A stretch of 64,000 nucleotides of DNA from Acridotheres tristis (taxonomy: Eukaryota; Chordata; Aves; Passeriformes; Sturnidae). Under the pieces are notes generated by a model. It was given only the letters and a program-made list of their open reading frames with translations. It did no database searches and was not told where the DNA came from. Below are positions 36,870 through 46,600 of this stretch, one piece after another (position 1 is the first letter of the stretch; each line of letters starts with the position of its first letter). The DNA is taken from positions 5,005,152 through 5,069,151 of the forward strand of contig CM072919.1 in NCBI GenBank assembly GCA_037013685.1. Reading direction: 5' to 3'. Made by a program: the position numbers and the translations under genes.

Positions 36870-37400
36870 GGGAGGGTCACAAAAAGGGACTCCGGGGCAG
36901 GGGGGACACAGGAAAGGACCCTGGGGCAGGAGGGGCACAGAGCCCTGGGACAGGGGGTCACAAAAAGGGACCCCGGGGTCACAGAGCCCTGGGACAGGGG
37001 GTCACAAAAAGGGACCCCGGGGTCACAGAGCCCTGGGACAGGGGGTCACAGAGCCCTGGGATAGGGGGTCACAGAGCCCTGGGACAGGGGGTCACAGAGC
37101 CCTGGGATAGGGGGTCACAGAGCCCTGGGACAGGGGGTCACAAAAAGGGACCCTGGGGCAGGGGGGGGTCACAGGAAAGGACCCCGAGACAGGGGGGTCA
37201 CAGAGCCCTGGGACAGGGGGTCACAAAAAGGGACCCTGGAACAGGGGGTCACAAAACGGGACCCTGGGGTAGGGGGGTCACAGGAAGGGACCCCGGGGCA
37301 GGGGGGACACAGAGCCCTGGGATAGGGGGTCACAAAAAGGGACCCTGGGACAGGGGGTCACAAAAAGGGACCCTGGAGCCAGGGGAGGGTCACAGGAAAG
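36870..37400. repeat. Minisatellite at the 3' end of FOXQ2
   Basis: Units of about 21-25 bp alternating ggggtcacagagccctggga and gggggtcacaaaaagggacc. It overlaps the FOXQ2 stop codon region (37390-37400) and presumably its 3' UTR. Confidence 0.93.
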
Positions 37401-39640
37401 GACCCCGGGGCAGGAGGGGCACAGAGCCCCGGGGCACTGGAAGCCGCCCCCAGCCCCATCGTGGGGGACACTGGGGGACCCTGGGCAGGGCCAGAGGGGG
37501 CCCGGGGGGGCGCGGGGGGCAGCAGGGGCAGCAGCAGCCCAGCCCGTACAGGGCGTAGGGGTGGAAGTAGCCGACGTTCACCCTGCGAGGGGAAACAGAG
37601 CACGGGGTCAGAGCGGGGACCCGAACCCTTCCCTGGGGACCCCCAGAGCCGCCCCCGAGCCCCCCGAGCCCCCCTGACCTGCGGACGCGGCGCCGGGCTC
37701 GCCGCCGGTGGTAATCGCCCTTGGCAAAGTCCTCCAGGTTGGCGGGGTGGATGGCCCAGAAATGGCCTTTGCCGTTGTCACTGCGCCCGGCCTTGATGAA
37801 GCACTCGTTCAGGGACAGGTTGTGGCGGACGCTGTTGCGCCAGCTCTTCTCCTGTGTCCAGAGGGCTCACTCAGGCCCACAGGGGTCACTCAGGCCCACA
37901 GGGGTCACTCAGGCCCAGAGGGGTCACTCAGGCCCTGAGGGGTCACTCAGGCCCACAGGGGTCACTCAGGCCCAGAGGGGTCACTCAGGCCCACAGGGGT
38001 CACTCAGGCCCAGAGGGGTCACTCAGGCCCACAGGGGTCACTCAGGCCCAGAGGGGTCACTCAGGCCTCGAGGGGTCACTCAGGCCCAGAGGGGTCACTC
38101 AGGCCCAGAGGGGTCACTCAGGCCCACAGGGGTCACTCAGGCCCTGAGGGGTCACTCAGGCCTTGAGGGGTCACTCAGGCCCAGAGGGGTCACTCAGGCC
38201 CACAGGGGTCACTCAGACAGGCCCAGAGGGGTCCAGCCAGACTCACAGGGGTCAATCGGACCCAAAGGGGTCACTCAGGCCCAGACAGGCCCAGAGGGGT
38301 CACTCAGACAGGCCCTGAGGGGTCACTCAGGCCCAGAGGGGTCACTCAGGCCCAGAGGGGTCACTCAGGCCCACAGGGGTCACTCAGACAGGCCCAGACG
38401 GGTCCAGCCAGACTCACAGGGGTCAATTAGACCCAAAGGGGTCACTCAGGCCTTGAGGGGTCACTCAGGCCCTGAGGGGTCACTCAGACAGGCCCAGAGG
38501 GGTCAGTCAGGCCCAGAGGGGTCACTCAGGCCCAGAGGGGTCACTCAGTCAGGCCCAGAGGGGTCACTCAGGCCCAGAGGGGTCAGTCAGACAGGCCCAG
38601 AGGGGTCAGTCAGGCCCACAGGGGTCACTCAGGCCCAGAGGGGTCACTCAGGCCCAGAGGGGTCACTCAGACAGGCCCAGAGGGGTCACTCAGGCCCAGA
38701 GGGGTCACTCAGACAGGCCCAGAGGGGTCACTCAGGCCCAGAGGGGTCACTCAGACAGGCCCAGAGGGGTCACTCAGACAGGCCCAGAGGGGTCACTCAG
38801 GCCCAGAGGGGTCACTCAGACAGGCCCAGAGGGGTCACTCAGGCCCTAAGGGGTCACTCAGGCCCTGAGGGGTCACTCAGACAGGCCCACAGGGGTCCAG
38901 CCAGACTCACAGGGGTCAATTAGACCCAAAGGGGTCACTCAGGCTCAGAGGGGTCACTCAGTCAGGCCCAGAAGGGTCACTCAGGTCTGGAGGGGTCAAT
39001 CGGACCCAAAGGGGTCACTCAGGCCCTGAGGGGTCACTCCGGCCGAGCCCCCCAGCCCCGCTGCACCCACCCCAGTCCCTGGAGAAACCAGCCCCGGGTC
39101 CCACGGGAGTTTCCCGATGGATTGGGATCAGCCAACACCGAAACGAGCCCGGAGACCCCGACCCTGGCAGCAGCCAGGGCTGGACACCACGGATGGATCC
39201 TGACGGATCCGCTCAGCAGAGTTCCCCAGCCCAGCCCACAGCAGCCCCAAACCCTGGAAATCGGGGGGAAAAATCCCCAGGAAACGCCCCCAGCCCCACA
39301 GCCCCTCCTCACTCACCTTGTTCTTGAAGTAGGGGTAGTTGTCCATGATCCACTGGTAGATGTCGGAGAGCAGCAGCTTCTTCTCGGGGGACGAGAGGAT
39401 GGCGGTGGAGATGAGGGCGATGTAGGACTGGGCTGGTTTGTCCCCGGGCTCGGGCGGGGGGCGGGGGGCGGCCGGGGGGCTCCGGGCTGGGGGCTCCGGG
39501 CTGGGGGCGGCCCCGTCCCCCTGCCCCGACAGCAGGAACTCGATGGTGAAGGAGGCTCCGGGTGGGCGCCGGGGTGCAGGAGCTGCGTCCCCGTTCGTGT
39601 CCCCGTTCGTGTCCCCACTCGTGTCCCTCCTGTCCCCCAT
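37390..39640 (-). CDS. FOXQ2: FOXQ2 forkhead transcription factor
   Basis: Nuclear DNA-binding factor. Three minus-strand exons, 39317-39640, 37679-37851 and 37390-37582, have GT/AG borders and phases that join into 229 residues. Residues 30-37 (SFTIEFLL) resemble an EH1 Groucho-binding motif. The forkhead domain starts at about residue 68 ([37 protein letters not shown]). It continues in exon 2 with the recognition helix [13 protein letters not shown], then [18 protein letters not shown], and ends [26 protein letters not shown] and [18 protein letters not shown] are the FoxQ2 signature; FOXD, FOXE and FOXI lack it. The tail ([18 protein letters not shown]) is short and Pro/Cys-rich, and its end runs into a minisatellite. 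Intron 1 (1465 bp) is almost entirely a 19-bp array; intron 2 is 96 bp. Confidence 0.88.
37856..39045. repeat. 19-bp minisatellite filling FOXQ2 intron 1
   Basis: About 55-60 units of aggcccacaggggtcactc, with 4-bp 'acag' insertions that give longer 'cagacaggcccag' units and a few 40-bp variants with 'gtccagccagactcac'. It begins about 5 bp from the exon 2 acceptor (37852-37853). Confidence 0.97.
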
Positions 39641-39830
39641 GGTGCAGGTGCTGCCGGCAAGTGCCGGCGCTCATGGCCCGGTAATTAGTGCAGATTACGG
39701 GGTTTGCTAATTGTGTTTTCACAAACGAGCTGCCCCCAAAGCGGGCTGTTTATCTGGCAAAGCCCCGGCTTTAACGGGATTTGGGCCCTTAAGCCTCATA
39801 AATAAAATGATTAATCCGCTGGAGGTGGAG
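39641..39830 (-). promoter_or_regulatory. FOXQ2: FOXQ2 upstream region with homeodomain motifs
   Basis: Directly upstream of the ATG are TAATTAG (39682-39688), GATTA (39693-39697), CTAATTG (39707-39713) and TAATCC, the OTX/CRX core (39812-39817). The start site is unknown, so part of this may be 5' UTR. Role inferred from motifs only. Confidence 0.4.
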
Positions 39831-40309
39831 GAATTCAAAGCGGCACCGAGGAGGTGCCCGTGGGGCCGGGGCTGGGGGGTGCCCGGGGGTCTGGCTGCCC
39901 CCCAAAACCCGGGGGAAAACCCAGAGGGGGTTGGGGTTGCCCCAGAACCCTCCAGGCTCTGTTTGGGGTGATCCTGGGGCTGCTCCTGGGATGTTCAGGG
40001 AAATCCTGGGATTGCTCCAGGACCCTCCTGTCACGCAGGAAAATCCCCTGGTCTCATTTTGGGGTGAGCTGGGAGTGATCCTGGGGACCCTCTGGAGATC
40101 CTGGTGAGATCCTGAGGAGCTCAGGGAGATCCTGGGGAAGCTCCTGGTGAACCCAGGAAAGTTGGGGAAGCTCTGGGGGAAGATTTTCCCCGGTAAGATC
40201 CTGGGGATGCTGAGTGAGATCCTTGGGAGCCCCTGGGAGAAGATCCTGGGGAAATCCTGAAGAGCCCAGGGAGATCCTGGGGTCAGAAATCCCAACAAGC
40301 TGACACAAT
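39831..40309. other. FOXQ2-PIAS4 spacer
   Basis: G-rich sequence with loose 'gatcctggggaagctcctgg' reiterations (40075-40285). No gene recognised. Confidence 0.5.
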
Positions 40310-41204
40310 TAAATGTAAATCTTTCATTTTATTTAACAAACACTATAATTTGAAGAATGTGTACTGAGGGAAAGAAAAATAATTTTCTTTTTTTTTGTTT
40401 GTTTTGTTTTTTTTTTCTCTTCTCTTTACAAAACAAAGAAGAAAAAAAACCAGGATATAAGAAAAAAAAAAAATAAAACCAACATATGTACAGGAAGAGC
40501 TGGCCAACTCCAACAGAAAGCACTAAAACAAGCATGGTGTTTCCAAACAGTTGCTTGGCCTGGAAAATTTAAAAGCAATTAAATTAGAATAAAAATATTA
40601 GGAAAACAAGTGGACTCTAAAGCTACTGTGCAGCCAGGGCCGCGAGCACAGAAGTTTGTACAGTAAAATTAATTTGGGAGCTCTACCCGGGTTTTTTTTT
40701 TTTTCAGTTGTTTTCATCCCCCTTTTCCCACCCCCACCCTCGTTTCAACCTGAAAACATATTGCTTACAGCCAGGAAAGAGAAGGAAAAGCAAAGCCTGG
40801 GGCCACCAAGTGCAGGTGTCCCTGTGGGAGAGGGAGCAGGAGCTGCTCCAGGCCCCCCCTGCCACACCTGGGGGGCTTCATCGCCACCCCCCTCACACTG
40901 CAGGGCTGGGGACACAACCCAGCCAGGCAGGAATGGGAGGAGAGTGGAGAATCCCCCTCCCACAGGGGCTCAGGGACCCCCAGCCCACCTGGGAGATGGG
41001 GGTTTGGGAGAGGTGTCCCCAAGCTGGCAGGGGACCCCTCCTCGAATTGGGCAAGTAGCCAACGAGGATTTGGGGCAGCTCTGGCTGGACCTCGGGGGCT
41101 TTTCCCTCCGGGTGGGATTGGCCACGTGTGGAATTTTCTGGAGTGAGGGGCTGGGAAAGGCACCAGCACCCCCCTCTGTGCCCCCCTGGCTGCTGGGGTG
41201 AGGG

Positions 41205-41485
41205 ATGGAGGGAGGATTTGGAGGGTTTGGGGTGCCCTGAGCAGGGGCTGAAGGAAGGAAAGGAGGAGGATTTTGGGGCACCCTGAGGGCGGGGATGAAG
41301 GAAGTCGGAGGGCTTTGGGACACTCAGAGAGGGATGAAGGAGGCTGGAGGATTTTGAGACGCTCAAAGGGGAAGGATAAAGGAAGGAAGGAGGGTTTGGG
41401 GTACCCTGAGGGCAGGGATGAAAGAGGTTAGAGGGTTTTGGGACACTCAGAGGGCAGGGATGAAGGAAGGAAGGAAGGAAAGGAG
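41205..41485. repeat. Degenerate GGATGAAGGAAGG repeat
   Basis: Imperfect 50-60-bp units with 'gggatgaaggaagg', 'ggtttggggt' and 'ttttgggacactcagag'. The period varies and the copies are diverged. Confidence 0.75.
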
Positions 41486-42004
41486 GGTTTGGGGTCTGGC
41501 AGTGCCCAGCAACACCAAGACCCTCAGGGGGGATCTCAGCCCAGCACCGGGCACAGGAACATCCCCCCTGCTCCTCACCCAGCCCAGGCCCAGGCCCAGC
41601 TTATCCTGAGCTTATCCTGAGCTCCGGGGGGAAAAGCCAGCGAGGTCCAGAGCAAAGCAGAGCCGGGAGGAGCCAGCGGGAACAGCAGAGCTGACGCAGA
41701 GGCCGGGACAGAAACTCTCCAAGACAAAGTTAAAAAGGTGACGCTTCGCAAACTCAAAAAAGCAACAACGTTTTTGCCACCAAAGAGCACAGGAGGAGCT
41801 TTGGCTCTGGGGCCAAAGGCTGGGACAGAGAAGTGGAGGGGCCGGAGCGGCGGCAGCGCCCGGGCCCTGCCCTCGCACCCGCCCGGGACGGGTCGGGACC
41901 CAAAGAAACCTGAATTGGAGTTACCGAGGTAGTTGGCTAAAAACTGAGATTCCCCCAGCCGGCATCTTCTGGAAGGACCCCCCTGCCCTGCTCCTGCTCA
42001 TGTG

Positions 42005-42775
42005 CCAGGTGTGGGGGGGCCTGCAGGTCACTGTCACTGTCCCCTGCAGGTCACTGTGACTGTCCCCAGGTCTGGGGGTGGCCTGCAGGTCACTGCCAGT
42101 GTCCCCTACAGGTCACTGTCACTGTCCCCATTCCTGGGTGTGGCCTGCAGGTCACTGTCAGTGTCCCCTGCAGGTCACTGTCAGTGTCCCCAGGTCTGGG
42201 GGTGGCCTGCAGGTCACTGTGACTGTCCCCAGATCTGGGGGTGCCCTGCAGGTCACTGTGACTGTCCCCAGGTCTGGGGGTGCCCTGCAGGTCACTGTGA
42301 CTGTCCCCAGGTCTGGGGGTGCCCTGCAGGTCACTGTCAGTGTCCCCAGGTCTGGGGGTGCCCTGCAGGTCACTGTGACTGTCCCCAGGTCTGGGGTCCC
42401 CTGCAGGTCACTGTCCCCTGCAGGTCACTGTCAGTGTCCCCAGGTCTGGGGTCCCCTGCAGGTCACTGTCAGTGTCCCCAGGTCTGGGGGTGGCCTGCAG
42501 GTCACTGTGACTGTCCCCAGGTCTGGGGTCCCCTGCAGGTCACTGTCAGTGTCCCCAGGTCTGGGGGTGCCCTGCAGGTCACTGTCACTGTCCCCAGGTC
42601 TGGGGTCCCCTGCAGGTCACTGTGACTGTCCCCAGGTCTGGGGGTGCCCTGCAGGTCACTGTCACTGTCCCCAGGTCTGGGGTCCCCTGCAGGTCACTGT
42701 GACTGTCCCCAGGTCTGGGGGTGCCCTGCAGGTCACTGTCACTGTCCCCAGGTCTGGGGTCCCCTGCAGGTCACG
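42005..42775. repeat. 39-bp minisatellite in PIAS4 3' UTR
   Basis: About 20 units, each with ctgcaggtcactgtgactgt then ccccaggtctgggg. Units differ in G/C at the second half-site and in short deletions. About eight keep the GGTCA-ctg-TGACT inverted repeat. Confidence 0.96.
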
Positions 42776-43646
42776 GCCGCCGCCTCCAGAACCAACCTCA
42801 ATGAAAAGGGAATGCGCAGCCCTTGTCAGTCTTCAAAAACACCAAAGTTATTGCACTTCAAAAATACAACAGATCTGTGGTTCGAGCCCCCCCCTCCCAC
42901 CCCCCACCCCCCCATGGCTTCTGCTCAACTAAAACGAGTCACTACTGCACAAATCTCTACACTTCCCTTGGGATTAGGTTAAAATTCCAAACGTGTCTCT
43001 TTACATGAGGTGCAGAGCTGCTGGAGCTCCGAGCTAGAACAGTGCTTCCATCCAGACATGTCCCCCCTGGCACCCCATGCCCCCAGCCCCACCCTACAAA
43101 CCCCCCCCCTTCTCTAATCCTGGGTTATACAACCCCCTCCCCCAGACCCCTCCCCACACACCCCCCTCCCGCCCCGCCCCGGACTCACACGTCCAGCAAA
43201 ACCTTTAGATTAATTAAGGAATGGTTAATTAACAAGAGGATCAAACTGCACACGGCTTTGGAGATGCAGGGGTGGGTGTCCTGGAGGTGTGCAGGGGAGC
43301 TCCCCCGATCCTGGGATCCAGGTGAGGGAGGATCCTGCCTGGCTTAAGACACTTTTCTTTACTTCAGGCTCCAGTTCAGGGTCAGGCTCTGAGTGGGGTC
43401 GTTTTCCAACCAAGAAGCAGCTCAATGGTTTTTGTTTTGTTTGTGTCGTTTTTTTCGTTTTTTGTTTTTTTTTTTTTCTTTTCTTTTTTCTCTCTCGTTT
43501 TAATGAGTAATTTGGAATAGGAAAGTCACAGGAGATGAGGGAGGGAGGGAGATGAGGTGGGAGAGGACGTTTCTCCCCCTCCTCCAGTTTAATAAGCACC
43601 AGAGTATTCAAGTCTGTCCGTTGGGAATTGCGAGCCGTGGCTGCAG

Positions 43647-46600
43647 TCAGCAGGCAGAGACTAAACCTTTCTCATAAGAGCAGCGTCGTTTGGGCTGGGG
43701 TCCCTCATCATCATCATCCTCCTCCTCATCCTCCTCCTCGTCCTCCTCCGAGGATGAGCTGTCCAGTGTTAAATCCACAACATCCGCCGGGGCTTTGCCG
43801 TTCTCGCCGGTGCCGTTGGGCGTGGCCAGGAGCCCGTTCACCTCCGAGGAACCTGAGTGGGGAGGAGGAGCTGGAACCACTCCTGTCCACTCAGCCTGGA
43901 CAAGGGAAGGCTCCAGAGAGAGCTCAGAGCAACTTCCAGAGCTCAAAGGGGCTCCAGGAGAGCTGGAGAGGGATTGGGGAGAAGGGATGGAGGGACAGGA
44001 CACAGGGAATGGCTTCCACTGCCACAGGGAATATTGGGGAGAAATTCTTCCCTGGCACAGCTGTGGCTGCCCCTGGATGTGCCCAAGGCCAGGCTGGACA
44101 GGGCTTGGAGCAGCCTGGGACAGGGGGAGGTGTCCCTGGCCATGGCAGAGGGTGGCACTGGGTGCTCCTGCAGGTCCCTTCCAACCCAACCCATTTGGAA
44201 CTCAGTGATTTCCCCCCAGGGGTTCCCAGCCTTTCTCACCTAGAACCAGGATTGGGCACTGGGGGCTGCAGCTCCTCTCCTTCTCGGCTCGGATGGGGCA
44301 CCAGGAGCCATCCACCAGGTACTCAATCTCATCTGCATCTTCACATTCTGTCAGGATCTTGGACAGGAGCCTGCAGAGGGGACAGGAGGAGCTGTCATAG
44401 CCCTGGCAAGCAGCAGGGTGTGTGCAGTGACCCTGCAGTGAAAAGGAATCTGCTGCTGCCTCCTGAGCTGAGAGCCCTTGCAGTCATGGACTTTGTTCCC
44501 CATAAAACCAGTGCAGGTTCTGACAGTGCAAATCCATCCCAGCCCTTCCTGTCCACGCACCCAAACCATCAACTACCTCCTTAATTAGCTGCAATTAAAG
44601 ACAGTTTTGCCTCTTCACCCAGTTTCCCAGGCACTGCTTGCAGTGCTGCCCCATCCCATGGGACATTCCCAGGGACATTCCCAGAGAGGCTTCAGCAAAA
44701 GGTGAGATATCCTTTGGCATCAGGAACTTGGCAATCCAACAAGCAGCACTTCCCTTCCTTCCTAGTTCTATTTCCCAAATCTCCACAGCAGCCACCAGAA
44801 CAACATTCCTGCAACAGGAACACCATGAAACCATGGAAATCCACCTGGAATGAGGCCCTGATTCCAGAGAAACTGGAGACTTGCTTTATTCCCTGTGTCC
44901 CACCGTTGGCCTGGGATGTTTGTTTGGAAATGCTGCTCTGCCAGGCCTCGCTCCCTCCTGGACTTGGGAATTTTCCTTCAGAAGGAAGGAGAACTGCTAG
45001 TGGAAAGACTTCCAAGGTCAGGAAAGCTTTGTGGCAGTGGGAGAGTTTCAGCTTTCCCCAGCTCCTGCAGGAACTGTTCCCACAGCCAATCCCATCAGCA
45101 GCACAGCAACCACCAAGCTGCAGCTCCCAAAAAGCTGACAAGGCCCTGAGGATCCCAGACCTGACCAACCACCTCCCTCCCATGGGAGCCTCCGGCTCTT
45201 CCCTGACTCCCAGCACCCAGCTGAGTGCCAGCTTCCCTCTCTCACTTCCAGGGAATCTGGGAAAGACTTCATCCCACAGAACTGGCATCAAACCCAGCCC
45301 TGAGCAGGGGACAAAAGCCTGCTGAGCCTTCCCCAGGGACATCCTGCTCCTCCTGGTGCAGGACACGGGCACGGGTGACCCGTGGGGGTTCCACAATCCA
45401 ACCCCTCGCAGGTTGCCCTTCATCTCTCCCCTGTCAGAGATCTCCAAGGAACTGGATTTTCCTGTCAGGGTTGGCCAGGGGACAAAGCAAACAGGTTATC
45501 TGTGCTGAGGCTGCTCCAGGCTGCCTGGAAAGCCACAGCTCCTGGATCTGCCCAGGGCCCACAAAGGCAGCGACGCTCCAGGAAGCCTCGGTGGGGCTGG
45601 GAACAGACTGGTCTGCTCACTTCCCTGTGCCAGGGCAGCTGGAGGCACCCCAAACACTGCTCCAAACCCTCCCTGCTCTTGAGGGAACCTGCAGTGGAGG
45701 CCAAGCACGCAGCCACGAGGGTGGAGATCATTTCCCAGCAGGCAGGAACCACGTGTGTTGTTCTACCAGTCCTTGGCCAGCACCACGAGGATGCTGGTGG
45801 TCCCAATCCACGGAAGGCTCCCAGCATTTGGGGACCACAAAGCTGCTTCCAAACTCACCCTAAAAGTGCTGCACCACAGGCCTGTTCCCTCCCAGCACAT
45901 TCCCACTTGCTCTAACACATTAAAACACTGAAACCAGAATATTATGCACCAGCAGAATAAACTTTCAACAGTTTCAATGCGAACTTCAACCGAGATCTAG
46001 ATGCTGCACCCAGTGGGGAAGGGGAAAGGTGCAGAGAGGTGCAAAACTCACCCATCAATGATGAGCTGGTCGTAGGGGGCAGGTTTGTCACACACAGGGC
46101 ACATCCATGTGGGCTTTTTCTCATTCATCTGTAGGTAGAAGACGGCATCAAAGCACTGCAGGTGTGCACAGGTCTCGGCCCGGCACGGCACCGACAGGCG
46201 CATCTTCACCAGCTGTGGGACCAGAGAGCAGAGCATCAGCCAGGAATGGTGGCAAGGAATCCCCAGATCCCCTCAGAAGGAAAAACATTTGGGAGTTTGC
46301 AAAGCTGCTCTGGGAGTATGGTTTGGGTTCTTGACAAAATCAGATTAAAATAAAAGGCGGAGCTCCTCGGTTCTGGAGCAAACTGGGAGAGCTGAAGGGG
46401 CTCCAGGAGAGCTGGAGGGACAAAGGATGGAGGGACAGGACACAGGGAATGGCTTTCCACTGCCAGAGGGAACACTGGGAAGGAATTCCTGGCTGTGAGG
46501 GTGCCCAGAGCAGCTGTGGCTGCCCCTGGATCCCTGGCAGTGCCCAAGGACAGGGTTTGGAGCAGCCTGGGGCAGTGGGAGGTGTCCCTGCCATGGCAGG

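Larger units (their letters stand above)
40310..43646 (-). other. PIAS4: PIAS4 3' UTR (inferred)
   Basis: From the PIAS4 stop to a minus-strand AATAAA (40328-40333 on the plus strand as tttatt). T-rich and A-rich unique sequence at 40320-40700 looks like a 3' terminus. The 39-bp array at 42005-42775 would be transcribed within it. No other gene intervenes. Confidence 0.5.

Noticed and set aside
37721..38923. 400-codon plus-strand ORF
   Set aside because: Antisense read of FOXQ2 exon 2 and its 19-bp intron array.
37856..39045. CRISPR-like direct repeats
   Set aside because: Units are contiguous with no unique spacers, in an animal genome: an ordinary minisatellite.
37390..39640. FOXD, FOXE or FOXI identity for the forkhead gene
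   Set aside because: Those classes have different wing and basic-tail sequences; [18 protein letters not shown] is typical of FoxQ2.
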